Below, piece by piece: positions 53,671 to 62,755 of a DNA stretch of 64,000 nucleotides. How positions within the stretch are numbered: position 1 is the first letter of the stretch; each line of letters starts with the position of its first letter. The translations under genes and the position numbers were made by a program. The DNA is from Pseudomonas kielensis (lineage in GTDB: Bacteria > Pseudomonadota > Gammaproteobacteria > Pseudomonadales > Pseudomonadaceae): NCBI RefSeq assembly GCF_014236655.1, contig NZ_JACMYG010000020.1, forward strand, positions 43,344-107,343, read 5' to 3'. The notes under the pieces are model-generated. The model was not told where the DNA came from. It was given only the letters and a program-made list of their open reading frames with translations, and did no database searches.

Positions 53671-55721
53671 GTGCGCAAGATTTCCTGGTTGAACTGGGCA
53701 CCGAAGAGCTGCCACCCAAGGCCCTGAACACCCTGGCCGAGGCCTTCCTGGCCGGTATCGACAAGGGCCTGCAAGCTGCAGGCCTGAGCTATGAAGCCAA
53801 GCAGGTCTTCGCCGCGCCACGGCGCCTGGCCGTGCTGATCAGCGCGCTGGCGACCCAGCAACCGGATCGCAGCATCAACCTCGACGGCCCGCCACGCCAA
53901 GCGGCGTTCGATGCCGAAGGCAACCCGACCCAGGCCGCCCTGGGTTTTGCCAAGAAGTGCGGTGTCGAGCTGAGCGAAATCGACCAGAGCGGCCCGAAAC
54001 TGCGTTTCAGCCAAGTGATCAAGGGCAAGCCAACCGCCAGCCTGCTGCCGACCATCGTCGAAGATTCCCTCAATGACCTGCCGATCCCCAAGCGCATGCG
54101 CTGGGGTGCCCGCAAGGAAGAGTTCGTACGTCCGACCCAATGGTTGGTCATGCTGCTGGGTGACCAGGTCATCGACTGCACCATTCTGGCCCAGAAGGCC
54201 GGTCGTGATTCCCGTGGTCACCGCTTCCACCACCCGGAAAACGTGCGCATCGGTTCGCCGTCCAGCTACCTGGCCGACCTGCGTGCCGCTTACGTGCTGG
54301 CGGACGCCAACGAGCGTCGCGAGATCATCAGCAAGCGCACCGAAGAGCTGGCCACCCGTCAGGAAGGCACGGCAATCGTTCCGCCAGCGCTGCTCGACGA
54401 AGTGACCGCGCTGGTCGAATGGCCAGTGCCGCTGGTGTGCTCGTTCGAAGAACGTTTCCTCGAGGTGCCGCAAGAAGCCCTGATCACCACCATGCAGGAC
54501 AACCAGAAGTACTTCTGCCTGCTGGATGCCGACGGCAAGTTGCTGCCACGCTTCATTACCGTGGCCAACATCGAGAGCAAAGACCCGCAGCAGATCATCG
54601 ACGGTAACGAGAAAGTGGTTCGCCCACGCCTGACCGATGCCGAATTCTTCTTCAAGCAAGACAAGAAGCAGAAGCTCGAAGACTTCAACCTGCGCCTGCA
54701 GAACGTGGTGTTCCAGGAAAAACTGGGCAGCGTCTACGACAAGGCCGAGCGCGTTTCCAAGCTCGCCGCCTTCATCGCCCCGCACATTGGCGGCAACGCC
54801 CAATGGGCTGCGCGCGCGGGCCTGCTGTCCAAGTGCGACCTGGCGACCGAAATGGTCGGTGAGTTCCCGGAGATGCAAGGCGTCGCCGGTTACTACTACG
54901 CCCTCAACGATGGCGAGCCAGAAGACGTCGCCCTGGCCCTGAACGAGCAGTACATGCCGCGCGGTGCTGGCGCCGAGCTGCCGAGCACCCTGACCGGTGC
55001 GGCCGTGGCGATCGCCGACAAGCTCGACACCCTGGTCGGCATCTTCGGTATCGGCATGCTGCCAACCGGCAGCAAAGACCCCTATGCCCTGCGTCGTGCA
55101 GCGCTGGGCGTGTTGCGCATCCTGATCGACAAGAAGCTGGACCTCGACCTGACCGACGCCGTGGCCTTTGCCGTGGCGGCCTTCGGGGCCAAGGTCAAGT
55201 CCGCCGGCCTGGCTGACTCGGTGCTGGAGTTCATCTTCGATCGCCTGCGTGCGCGTTACGAAGACGAAGGCGTGGACGTGGCAACCTACCTGTCGGTGCG
55301 CGCCCTGAACCCGGGTTCGGCACTGGACTTCGATCAACGCGTGCAGGCGGTGCAAGCCTTCCGTCAGTTGCCTGAAGCCGCTGCCCTGGCCGCGGTGAAC
55401 AAGCGCGTGTCGAACCTGCTGAGCAAGCTCGAAGGCAGCGTGCCGACCACGGTCGAAGCCAAGTACTTCGACAACGCCAACGAGTTCTCCCTGTACTCGG
55501 CGATCCAGCAAGCGGACCAGGCTGTGCAGCCAATGGCCGCCGCTCGCCAGTACCGTGAATCACTGGCACGCCTGGCAGCCCTGCGCGAGCCGGTGGATGC
55601 GTTCTTCGAAGCGGTCATGGTCAATGCCGAAGACGCCAACGTGCGGGCTAACCGCTACGCGCTGCTGGCGCGCCTGCGTGGCCTGTTCCTGGGCGTGGCC
55701 GACATTTCGTTGCTGGGGTAA
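53667..55721 (+). CDS. glyS: Glycyl-tRNA synthetase beta subunit
   Basis: 684 residues; the tRNA-binding subunit with an HD-like central domain and a C-terminal anticodon-binding domain. Starts [20 protein letters not shown], the family hallmark. ATG overlaps the glyQ stop (ATGA). gmhB follows 6 bases later, so the run glyQ-glyS-gmhB-plsC may be one transcript. Confidence 0.97.
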   Translation: [684 protein letters not shown]

Positions 55722-55727
55722 GACCGT

Positions 55728-56261
55728 TTGAAACTGCTGATTCTCGATCGGGACGGGGTGATCAATCATGACTCCGACGCTTACATCAAGTCGGTGGCGG
55801 AGTGGATTCCACTGCCGGGATCGATCGAAGCCATCGCGCAGTTGAGCAAGGCCGGCTGGACGGTAGCGGTCGCTACCAACCAGTCGGGCATCGCTCGCGG
55901 CTATTACGATGTCGCCACCCTGGACGCCATGCATGCGCGCTTGCGCACGCTGGTGGCCGAGCAGGGTGGCGAACTCGGCCTGATCGTCTACTGCCCCCAT
56001 GGGCCGGACGCAGGTTGTGACTGTCGTAAGCCAAAACCCGGCATGCTTGAAACCATTGCCGCACATTACGACGTGCCGCTGACGGGCCTGTGGTTCGTCG
56101 GCGACAGTCTCAGTGACCTGGAGGCGGCAAAAGCCGTCGACTCTCAGCCAGTCTTGGTAAAAACCGGTAAAGGCGCAAAGACTCAGGGCAAGTCCCTGCC
56201 GGCAGGCACTTTGATTTTTGACGATCTGGCGGCGATTGCCGCAGAACTTATCAACAACTAG
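55728..56261 (+). CDS. gmhB: D-glycero-beta-D-manno-heptose-1,7-bisphosphate 7-phosphatase
   Basis: 177 residues of the histidinol-phosphatase-like HAD group, a step to ADP-heptose for LPS core. Motif I LDRDGVIN (about 6-13), motif II ATNQSG (about 49-54). The zinc loop CPHGPDAGCDCRKPKP (about 92-107) is diagnostic, and GDSLSDLEAA is motif IV. The start is TTG 55728, six bases after the glyS stop, with GGGGTAAG upstream. Confidence 0.93.
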   Translation: MKLLILDRDGVINHDSDAYIKSVAEWIPLPGSIEAIAQLSKAGWTVAVATNQSGIARGYYDVATLDAMHARLRTLVAEQGGELGLIVYCPHGPDAGCDCRKPKPGMLETIAAHYDVPLTGLWFVGDSLSDLEAAKAVDSQPVLVKTGKGAKTQGKSLPAGTLIFDDLAAIAAELINN

Positions 56262-56344
56262 GGCGATTCTGACTTCCTGACCAAGGACTGTTCGGGAGCG
56301 CGCTTTTAGAAGGCGGGCACTGACCCGCAACGGTAATCGCGATC

Positions 56345-57115
56345 ATGTCGATCTTGCAGGCAATCAGAACCTTTCTTTTTTACCTGCTGCTGGGCACCAG
56401 TTCGTTGCTGTGGTGCAGCCTGAGCTTTTTCATCGCGCCTTTCCTGCCGTTCAAGGCACGCTACCGTTTCATCAACGTCTACTGGTGCCGCTGCGCGTTG
56501 TGGCTGAGCAAGGTGTTCCTGGGCATCCGCTATGAAGTCAAAGGTGCCGAGAACGTCCCGGACCAGCCGTGCGTGATCCTGTCGAACCACCAGAGCACCT
56601 GGGAGACCTTCTTTCTCTCGGCGTACTTCGAGCCCCTGAGCCAGGTGCTCAAGCGCGAGTTGCTGTTCGTGCCGTTCTTCGGCTGGGCGATGGCCATGCT
56701 GCGCCCGATCGCCATCGACCGCGACAACCCCAAGGCCGCCCTCAAGCATGTCGCCAAGAAGGGTGACGAGTTGCTCAAGGACAAGGTCTGGGTGCTGATC
56801 TTCCCGGAAGGCACCCGCGTACCCTTTGGTACTGTCGGCAAGTTCTCCCGCGGTGGCACGGCGCTGGCGGTCAACGCCCAGTTGCCGGTACTGCCGATTG
56901 CGCACAACGCCGGCAAGTTCTGGCCGAAGACCGGCTGGGCGAAGAAGCCCGGCGTCATCACCGTGGTCATCGGCGCGCCGATGTACGCCGAAGGCAGCGG
57001 ACCCCGGGCCGTTGCCGAATTGAACGACCGCGCCGCCGCATGGAATGAGCAAACCCAGCGCGACATGGGCTCACTGCCGCCACTGTCCGCTGCAGTGGAT
57101 AAAGAAGCGCAGTGA
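56345..57115 (+). CDS. plsC: 1-acyl-sn-glycerol-3-phosphate acyltransferase
   Basis: Makes phosphatidic acid at the inner membrane. The 256 residues have an N-terminal membrane helix. The acyltransferase motif NHQSTWE (about 79-85) holds the catalytic His with Glu in place of the usual Asp at position 4 after it. The glycerol-phosphate site FPEGTRV is at about 154-160. It is the last gene of the conserved oriC-flanking run before the accessory block. Confidence 0.92.
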   Translation: MSILQAIRTFLFYLLLGTSSLLWCSLSFFIAPFLPFKARYRFINVYWCRCALWLSKVFLGIRYEVKGAENVPDQPCVILSNHQSTWETFFLSAYFEPLSQVLKRELLFVPFFGWAMAMLRPIAIDRDNPKAALKHVAKKGDELLKDKVWVLIFPEGTRVPFGTVGKFSRGGTALAVNAQLPVLPIAHNAGKFWPKTGWAKKPGVITVVIGAPMYAEGSGPRAVAELNDRAAAWNEQTQRDMGSLPPLSAAVDKEAQ

Positions 57116-57241
57116 TTCTGTGGATAACCTGTGTACGGTTTTCCTGCTGAATGCTTTATTCTTTATCTAACTTAATGATTTATATGCATATTTCTTAAGC
57201 TGATAAAACGCCGTAAAACGTGCATAAGTTTTCTCAGTGAT

Positions 57242-57272
57242 AAAAAAACCGGCCATGGTTGCCGGTTTTTTT
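57242..57272. terminator. Bidirectional terminator after plsC
   Basis: Stem ACCGGC/GCCGGT with flanking A and T tracts (57242-57253 with 57261-57272), 7-base loop. A/T symmetry lets it serve plsC and the convergent sensor kinase. Confidence 0.88.
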
Positions 57273-57292
57273 ATGCCCGTTTGGCCTGCCCA

Positions 57293-59599
57293 TCAATCCT
57301 CCAGTAACGGCAACTCCATCCGGAACGTCGTGCCCTCGTTGACCCGGCTTTGACAGAAGATCCGCCCACCATGGCGATCCACCACCGCCTTGACCATGGA
57401 CAACCCCAGGCCCAAGCCTTCACTGCCCTGGGCGGAAGCAAAGCGCCGGTACTGGCTGAACAGTTCGGGTAGCTCCTGGGCCGAGATGCCCTGGCCCTGG
57501 TCGCTGATCTCGCAGCTCAGCCAGCCCTGTGCACAACTGACCCGCACGCGCACCTGGCTCCGGGGCGGGCTGTACTTGATGGCGTTCTCCAGCAGATTGA
57601 ACAGGGCCCGGGTCAGCAATGACGGGTCTGCGAGCACCATACCCTCGGCTTCTTCATCCAGGTCATGAAGCAACTCGATCTGTTTCAACTGGGCGCAGCT
57701 CATGGCTTGATCGAACGCATCGAGCACCAGCATCGCGAACATGCTCGGCGCGAACTGGTAGGCCTCCGATTCCGCCTTGGCCAGTTGCACGAAGGCTTCG
57801 GTCAGGCCCAGGGCCTTGCGCACCTGGACCTCGATCTGGCTGTGCAATTGTGGGTCTGCGCTACCTTGCTGATGCTGCACATCGAGCAGGGCCAGGATCG
57901 CTGAATGCGGCGCGCGCAGGTCATGGGAAAGAAAACGCAGCAGCACCGCTCGTTGTTCCTCGGCCTCACGCTCGAGACTCAGGTCGGTCAGGCTGAGCAG
58001 CCAGCCAATCGCTGCGCCGCCATCAGCCGGCAGCAACGGCGCCAGCTCCAGTCGCAGGCTGCGTCCCTGGGTGTCGCGAAACTCACTGCTGCCCAGGGTC
58101 GAAACCGCCGGCAAAGCCCCTTCCGCCAGCCCTGGATAACCCAGACCGGCCAGGCGGGCCATCAGTGGCTCACCCACCAGGTCATCGGCGAACAGCCCAC
58201 GGGCATTGCGGTTGGCCAACAGCACCCGGCCATCCGGGCCGCTGATCAGGGTCGCCACCGGCAAGTACTCCAGGCCGTCGGCAATAAACCGGCGGGTATC
58301 GCGGGTGCGGCTCATGGCCTGTTCCAGGGCGACAATCTGTCCCTGCAGCACATCGCCGGCCGGAGCCGCTGTCCGCCGGCGCTCGGGGAATACCTTGGGT
58401 TCGTTATCCAGTCGCTGCAGTTCCCAGCCGAAATAGGCGAGCACCGCATTCAGGCGGCGCCAGTTCCAGACCAGATAGCCCAGTATCATCCCCAGCAGGC
58501 TGGCCATCGGCGACCACCACCAACCTGCCCGCAGCAATAACGCAGACACCAGCAGGGCACTCGCCAAGCCGCCCAGGGTCAACCACAGCGCGCGCCGTGG
58601 CCGGAACAGCAGCAGGGCCAGCAGCGCCGCAACCAAGGCTGTGGATAAGCTCAGCGTCCAGCCATTGCCCAGCACCAGGATGCTGCGCTGTTGCAGCAGG
58701 CCGTTGAGCAGATTGGCCTGGATCTCGATGCCCGGCGTGGTGCCGAGGCTGGCTGACTGTGGTGTGACATACCGGTCGCCCAGGCCGGGCGCGGTCGAGC
58801 CGATCAGAATCAAGCGATCACGCAACAGTTGCGCCGGCACGTCCCCACGCAACACGCTGACGTAAGGCACCGTAGGAAATCCACCTGGCTGGCGGATGAA
58901 CGGAATACGCACGTTATGGCTCCGTTGCCAGCCTTGCGCCGTCTGCGGCGCAGACGAGCCGGGCAGGGCGACAGCCGCGTCCGTGCTGGCCTGGTAGAGC
59001 AGCCACGCCAGTTGCGCCCGGGGTTGCGGCGCCGGACCTTCGCGCAGGTAGACACTGCGTACTTTCCCGTCAGCATCCGCTTCGGCATTGATGTGCCCGA
59101 CCCCCTTGGCGCATTGGCTCAAGGGTGCCACGGGTTCGATCTCGGCCAATGGCTGGTCAAAGCGAGCGACCCCTTCGCGCAGCAACGGAATGTACACATT
59201 GCCGGCCTGGCAGAGTGCCTGGGCCAGGCGCTGGTCATTCTCGGGGTTGGGGTCCGGCTCGCTGAAGATCACGTCGAACAACACGCCCCTGGGCTGGGCC
59301 GCGGTCAACCGGTCGAGCAGGTCGGCGTGCACGGGCCGCGGCCAGGGCCACTTGCCGAGTTGCTGCAGGCTGTAGTCGTCGATGGTCACGATGAGAATGC
59401 GCGGGTCGACTGGCAGCGGGCTCAAGCGCTGCAGGTTGTCGTACAGCAGGTTGCTCAGGGTCAGGCCGTGGCTCAGGGACAAGACCGCCGTCAGCGGCAG
59501 CAGGATCAGGCTGACCCCTAGCCATTCGCGGACCATTCGCCGAAACAATTGCTGCGCCTGGGTCGGCTCGCGACCTTCCTTCCTTGGCCAGCGTGTCAT
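57293..59599 (-). CDS. CHASE2-domain hybrid-free sensor histidine kinase
   Basis: 768 residues. A first membrane helix (about 27-47) is followed by an extracytoplasmic CHASE2 sensor domain (about 50-300) with its LIGSTAPGLGDRY end. Two to three more helices span about 310-380. A PAS domain (about 435-545) precedes the kinase core: H-box FLSHDLRAPHS (about 570), N-box NLLENAIKYS, G1 DQGQGIS, G2 GLGLGLSMV. No receiver domain. It is in tandem behind the FecR-domain gene (18 bases) and faces the response regulator at 61494, likely its partner. Confidence 0.92.
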   Translation of the reverse strand: MTRWPRKEGREPTQAQQLFRRMVREWLGVSLILLPLTAVLSLSHGLTLSNLLYDNLQRLSPLPVDPRILIVTIDDYSLQQLGKWPWPRPVHADLLDRLTAAQPRGVLFDVIFSEPDPNPENDQRLAQALCQAGNVYIPLLREGVARFDQPLAEIEPVAPLSQCAKGVGHINAEADADGKVRSVYLREGPAPQPRAQLAWLLYQASTDAAVALPGSSAPQTAQGWQRSHNVRIPFIRQPGGFPTVPYVSVLRGDVPAQLLRDRLILIGSTAPGLGDRYVTPQSASLGTTPGIEIQANLLNGLLQQRSILVLGNGWTLSLSTALVAALLALLLFRPRRALWLTLGGLASALLVSALLLRAGWWWSPMASLLGMILGYLVWNWRRLNAVLAYFGWELQRLDNEPKVFPERRRTAAPAGDVLQGQIVALEQAMSRTRDTRRFIADGLEYLPVATLISGPDGRVLLANRNARGLFADDLVGEPLMARLAGLGYPGLAEGALPAVSTLGSSEFRDTQGRSLRLELAPLLPADGGAAIGWLLSLTDLSLEREAEEQRAVLLRFLSHDLRAPHSAILALLDVQHQQGSADPQLHSQIEVQVRKALGLTEAFVQLAKAESEAYQFAPSMFAMLVLDAFDQAMSCAQLKQIELLHDLDEEAEGMVLADPSLLTRALFNLLENAIKYSPPRSQVRVRVSCAQGWLSCEISDQGQGISAQELPELFSQYRRFASAQGSEGLGLGLSMVKAVVDRHGGRIFCQSRVNEGTTFRMELPLLED

Positions 59600-59617
59600 C
59601 GGCCCATCGCCGCGGCG

Positions 59618-60601
59618 CTATTGAACCCGTGAGGGGCTGGGGTAATAGAAGATGTCATATACCCCGGTTTCTCCTTCAAGCCCCTGCTGATCGAATGCCG
59701 AGAGCCGAACGTGATAATAAAACGCCTTCAACCCGCTGAAATTGATCTCTGGCGTATCGGAAAACTGTTCCTGCTTGATGTTCATGAACCCGGTATCGGT
59801 GGCGACCTGGGCCCGATAGCGCGTGGCGCCCTCCAACGGTTTCATGATCAATTTCCAGACCGGTGTCGAGCCTGTCTGCCCGGCCTGGCCGAGCAATCGA
59901 GGGGCCGGTAACAGGTCACTGGGGGTCAACGTGCCTTCCTTCTGGATACGCAGCCCCTGGCGCGCCAGGACCTGTACTTCATCATCCGCGCGGGCGACGG
60001 GCAAGGGTTTGCCCAATGGTTTTTTCGCCCGCTCTTCCCGGTCCACGGCCACCTGGCCATTGAGCACCTCGAGCAGCGAGTGCCCGGTAGCATCGTTGCG
60101 TACCCGAAAGTGGGTACCGCGAACGCCGAGCACACCTACCGGCGTGATGATCTGGAAACGATCATAGTCGCTGGCGCGCTTGATCACATAAGACTCGACC
60201 TGACCTTGTTGCAGAAGGACCTGCGGCACCTTGAGCTCATCGTTGAGACTCAAGGTGACCTGGGAGCTGGAGGGCAGGACGATACGCGAGCCATCGCCCA
60301 GGGACAGGCTGACGAAGGCGGTAGGAGAAGTCTTCACACCTTCTTGTTCATCCACCGTCATGCCTTCCTCCAGCGCTACCTGCTGGCCCTTGCGATCGAG
60401 CTTCCAGGCTTCGCCCGTCAGGTGTTCGACAGTGGCGGGCAGGGGTTGGCCACGGCATTGCTGTTGGTCATCGATGTAGGGCAGGCGCTTGGCGCTGGAG
60501 GGTGCGGCAGTGGCACTCAGGGTCAACGGACCGACCAGACCTGCCAGGAGCAACAGGCAAGTACCCAGGTGACGGCAGTGCAAGGAGGAGATGGGAGTCA
60601 T
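59618..60601 (-). CDS. FecR-domain exported protein
   Basis: 327 residues. Signal peptide (to about 33, TAAPSSA); FecR domain about 55-185 with KTSPTAFVSLSLGDGSRIVLPSSSQVTL and VGVLGVRGTHFRVR; the C-terminal 110 residues contain a beta-sandwich-like stretch (KLIMKPLEGATRYRAQVATD). MTPISSLH at 60601 is the best signal-peptide start, although the ribosome site is weak. CHASE2 kinases are often paired with such FecR proteins, possibly as ligand or cofactor. Same transcript as the kinase. Confidence 0.86.
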   Translation of the reverse strand: MTPISSLHCRHLGTCLLLLAGLVGPLTLSATAAPSSAKRLPYIDDQQQCRGQPLPATVEHLTGEAWKLDRKGQQVALEEGMTVDEQEGVKTSPTAFVSLSLGDGSRIVLPSSSQVTLSLNDELKVPQVLLQQGQVESYVIKRASDYDRFQIITPVGVLGVRGTHFRVRNDATGHSLLEVLNGQVAVDREERAKKPLGKPLPVARADDEVQVLARQGLRIQKEGTLTPSDLLPAPRLLGQAGQTGSTPVWKLIMKPLEGATRYRAQVATDTGFMNIKQEQFSDTPEINFSGLKAFYYHVRLSAFDQQGLEGETGVYDIFYYPSPSRVQ

Positions 60602-61017
60602 GGGATTCGCTTTGGCGCATGTTCTGAAAATCTGTTCGAACCGCTGAGTCAACAGCAGCACGCACCTTACCTGACGGGGCACTGCGCCAGGTAGGCCGAT
60701 TTGCGCAGGACGCCGTCACCGTAAAAAAGCTGTCGCGAGGTACCGGACGTAAAGACCCGAAGGGGTTGAGGTGACACATCCTTGTGTCGGCCGGATCGAT
60801 CAGGATCCAGCGTGGATCTTGAGCGGCTCCCTGTTTTCCCCCTGAACTGCAGACCGCAAGCGAACCGGCGATCGGCGGTCCCGCCAGGTTGGCGTCGACA
60901 CTCCCTGTGTCGGAGCACTTCCGAATGCTCCATTGCCGCTCCACACTTACGAATTTACCTACACCAAAGATCGAAAAGTCGATTCTGCATATTTGTTCAG
61001 AATTGTCCCCCAGCCCT
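60602..61017. other. Non-coding region upstream of FecR gene
   Basis: 416 bases between the FecR gene and the small exported protein gene, both minus strand. No frame in it has a plausible ribosome site and coding bias. It probably contains the promoter of the FecR-kinase operon; 60955-61000 is AT-rich. Confidence 0.5.
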
Positions 61018-61308
61018 TCAGAACACCCAGCGCGGTTGTTCTTCCCGGGTTCGCAAACGCATGCCCTGGTCGCCGTCCCCGGCACCGATGACCGGGGCGA
61101 ACCCCCGTGAATCACTGAAGCCGACATTGATCACCGCCGGGCTGTAGTAGCGTGGCGACTCCGCCACAGGCACCACCGCGGTGCTGGAGTTCACCGTGGG
61201 CGATGCCATCCCCATACTGGTGAAAAACGCCAACGACAGGCACCGGGTCAGCACCACGCCCAAGGTCAACTTCGACATCCCGGCACGAAGATCCAACCTG
61301 CTAACCAT
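61018..61308 (-). CDS. Small exported hypothetical protein
   Basis: 96 residues from ATG 61308, which has an AAGGA site 8 bases upstream. A signal-peptide-like hydrophobic run (LTLGVVLTRCLSLAFFTSMGMA, about 14-35, given here as positions) precedes an exported tail of about 60 residues containing YSPAVINVGFSDSRGFAPVI. No family recognised. It is divergent from the response regulator and co-directional with the FecR-kinase pair, suggesting membership of the same signalling module. Confidence 0.55.
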   Translation of the reverse strand: MVSRLDLRAGMSKLTLGVVLTRCLSLAFFTSMGMASPTVNSSTAVVPVAESPRYYSPAVINVGFSDSRGFAPVIGAGDGDQGMRLRTREEQPRWVF

Positions 61309-61493
61309 CGTTGCTTTCCTTGCGCCATCGAGTGAGATTTTGGCCAGTTACCGGCCAATTGACATCAGCGTAACCAGCCACCACTCGATCTGGAGCAAAT
61401 CGCCATAATTGTTCAGATTCAGCCAATCAGCCTAAACTCGCTCCGGCACGGCTTTGCCCGACCACACTCCACGAAATAAAGGAACGACCCCGA

Positions 61494-62204
61494 ATGCGTG
61501 TCGCCATACTGGATGACGAACCCGCCGAGCTACGCCGGGTGGAACAGACACTGCGACAGATGCCAGAACCCGGGGAAGACGCCTGGAGCTTGCACAGTTT
61601 CGAGCGGGGAGAGGAGTTGTTGCGGCAACTGCGCCGCGAAACCTTTGACCTGTTGATCCTTGACTGGCAAGTGCCTGACCTCAGTGGCCTGGCGCTGTTG
61701 CGCTGGACACGCGAGCACATGGACGCCCCTCCGGCGGCGATCATGCTCACCAGCCGCGATGCCGAGAGCGATATTGTCCAGGCGCTTAACGCTGGGGCAG
61801 ACGACTACCTCAGCAAACCCTTTCGCCCCAACGAGCTCAAGGCCCGGGTCAATGCGGTGCTGCGCCGCCATGGCGTGTTGCGCAACGCCGCCAGCGAAGT
61901 GCAGAGCTTCAACGACCTGGTGTTCGATGACGCCGAACTGACCGTCACCCGAGCCGGCATCCCGATCAGTTGCACCGAGCGCGAGTACCGCCTGGCACGC
62001 TGCCTGTTCGCCAACCTGGGTCGACCGCTGTCACGGGAGTACCTGTACCAGCGTTTCTGGACCCATGAAGAAATGGTCTCTTCCCGGCCGTTGGACACCC
62101 ATATCTACCGCTTGCGCAACAAGCTGGGCCTGACCGCCGACCGGGGTTGGCAACTGCTGACGATCTACGGTTACGGCTATCGACTGGAAAGCGTCAGCGC
62201 CTGA
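61494..62204 (+). CDS. OmpR-family response regulator
   Basis: 236 residues. Receiver domain with acidic pair Asp7/Asp8, phospho-acceptor Asp57 (LILDWQ), Thr in MLTSRDAE (about 85) and Lys in YLSKPF (about 108). The C-terminal winged-helix DNA-binding domain ends DTHIYRLRNKLGLTADRGWQLLTIYGYGYRL. It is divergent from the exported protein/FecR/kinase genes, which it probably regulates. A strong terminator follows. Confidence 0.93.
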   Translation: MRVAILDDEPAELRRVEQTLRQMPEPGEDAWSLHSFERGEELLRQLRRETFDLLILDWQVPDLSGLALLRWTREHMDAPPAAIMLTSRDAESDIVQALNAGADDYLSKPFRPNELKARVNAVLRRHGVLRNAASEVQSFNDLVFDDAELTVTRAGIPISCTEREYRLARCLFANLGRPLSREYLYQRFWTHEEMVSSRPLDTHIYRLRNKLGLTADRGWQLLTIYGYGYRLESVSA

Positions 62205-62220
62205 AACCAGCGAGTAATAA

Positions 62221-62250
62221 AAAAGGCCAACGCAGAGCGTTGGCCTTTTT
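62221..62250 (+). terminator. Rho-independent terminator of the response regulator
   Basis: Perfect 13-bp stem (62221-62233 with 62237-62249) with core GGCCAACGC, 3-base loop and T tail; 17 bases after the stop. Confidence 0.93.
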
Positions 62251-62531
62251 GTTTACTGCAGGATGAACCGGTGTAGGGTCACAAAATAATTGCTTCAGGA
62301 CCTCCAGCAAACGCTGGTAGAGAATCATTTATTTGGTGAGTCCATTGGCAGGGATTCACTGAATAAATGAGAAAAACCTACATGTTTCACACAATAATTG
62401 GTTCCACGTGGAACAGGGGCGCGGCAAGTGATGCTGCGAGAAGCGCGTGGCGCCTGCTAGGCTGGTTCTTTCAAGCAGGGTTGTGCGCAATCGCTGGGGC
62501 AACCTCCAGATACTCGTAGATACACTCGCTT

Positions 62532-62681
62532 GTTGGCACCGACGCCGAATTGACCCAGTTGCCGAGATTTTACTGACCCAGTCTGACTCCTCGCGAATCA
62601 TTGTCTGTGCTGGATTTGTGCAGGTTTGGAGATGGATCAGACTTGCCTCGGCACATTGGTCAATTCGGCGTCGGCGTCAAC
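62532..62681. repeat. Long inverted repeat, about 150 bp
   Basis: Arms 62532-62566 and 62647-62681 are inverted copies identical at 30 of 35 positions (centre CGACGCCGAATTGACC). Inside them AGTCTGA and TCAGACT (with CTCC/GGAG further in) continue the pairing. The element could form a long hairpin or cruciform. It resembles neither the REP family here nor a normal terminator. Confidence 0.75.
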
Positions 62682-62755
62682 AGCTCTGGCACAGATATCT
62701 ATTCAGAGGTAGAGGACTCTCGCGACGGTTAAGCAGTTAGTGAGCTTGGAGAGTG

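Noticed and set aside
52636..53820. In-frame extension of tag across the glyQ region
   Set aside because: The Tag start MPRCFWC has a ribosome site and gives the family length; the extension is antisense to glyQ and meaningless.
53580..55511. Long open frame of about 643 codons antisense to glyS
   Set aside because: Shadow of glyS; no ribosome site or domain.
57116..57292. oriC itself
   Set aside because: Only one perfect DnaA box and no rpmH/dnaA neighbour; the origin is expected beyond the right edge.
60667..60933. Minus-strand open frame of 88 codons upstream of FecR
   Set aside because: No ribosome site or recognisable sequence; codon use is not coding-like.
62447..62740. Open frame of 97 codons on the plus strand
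   Set aside because: Arg/Trp-rich product with no ribosome site; it spans the long inverted repeat and has no coding bias.
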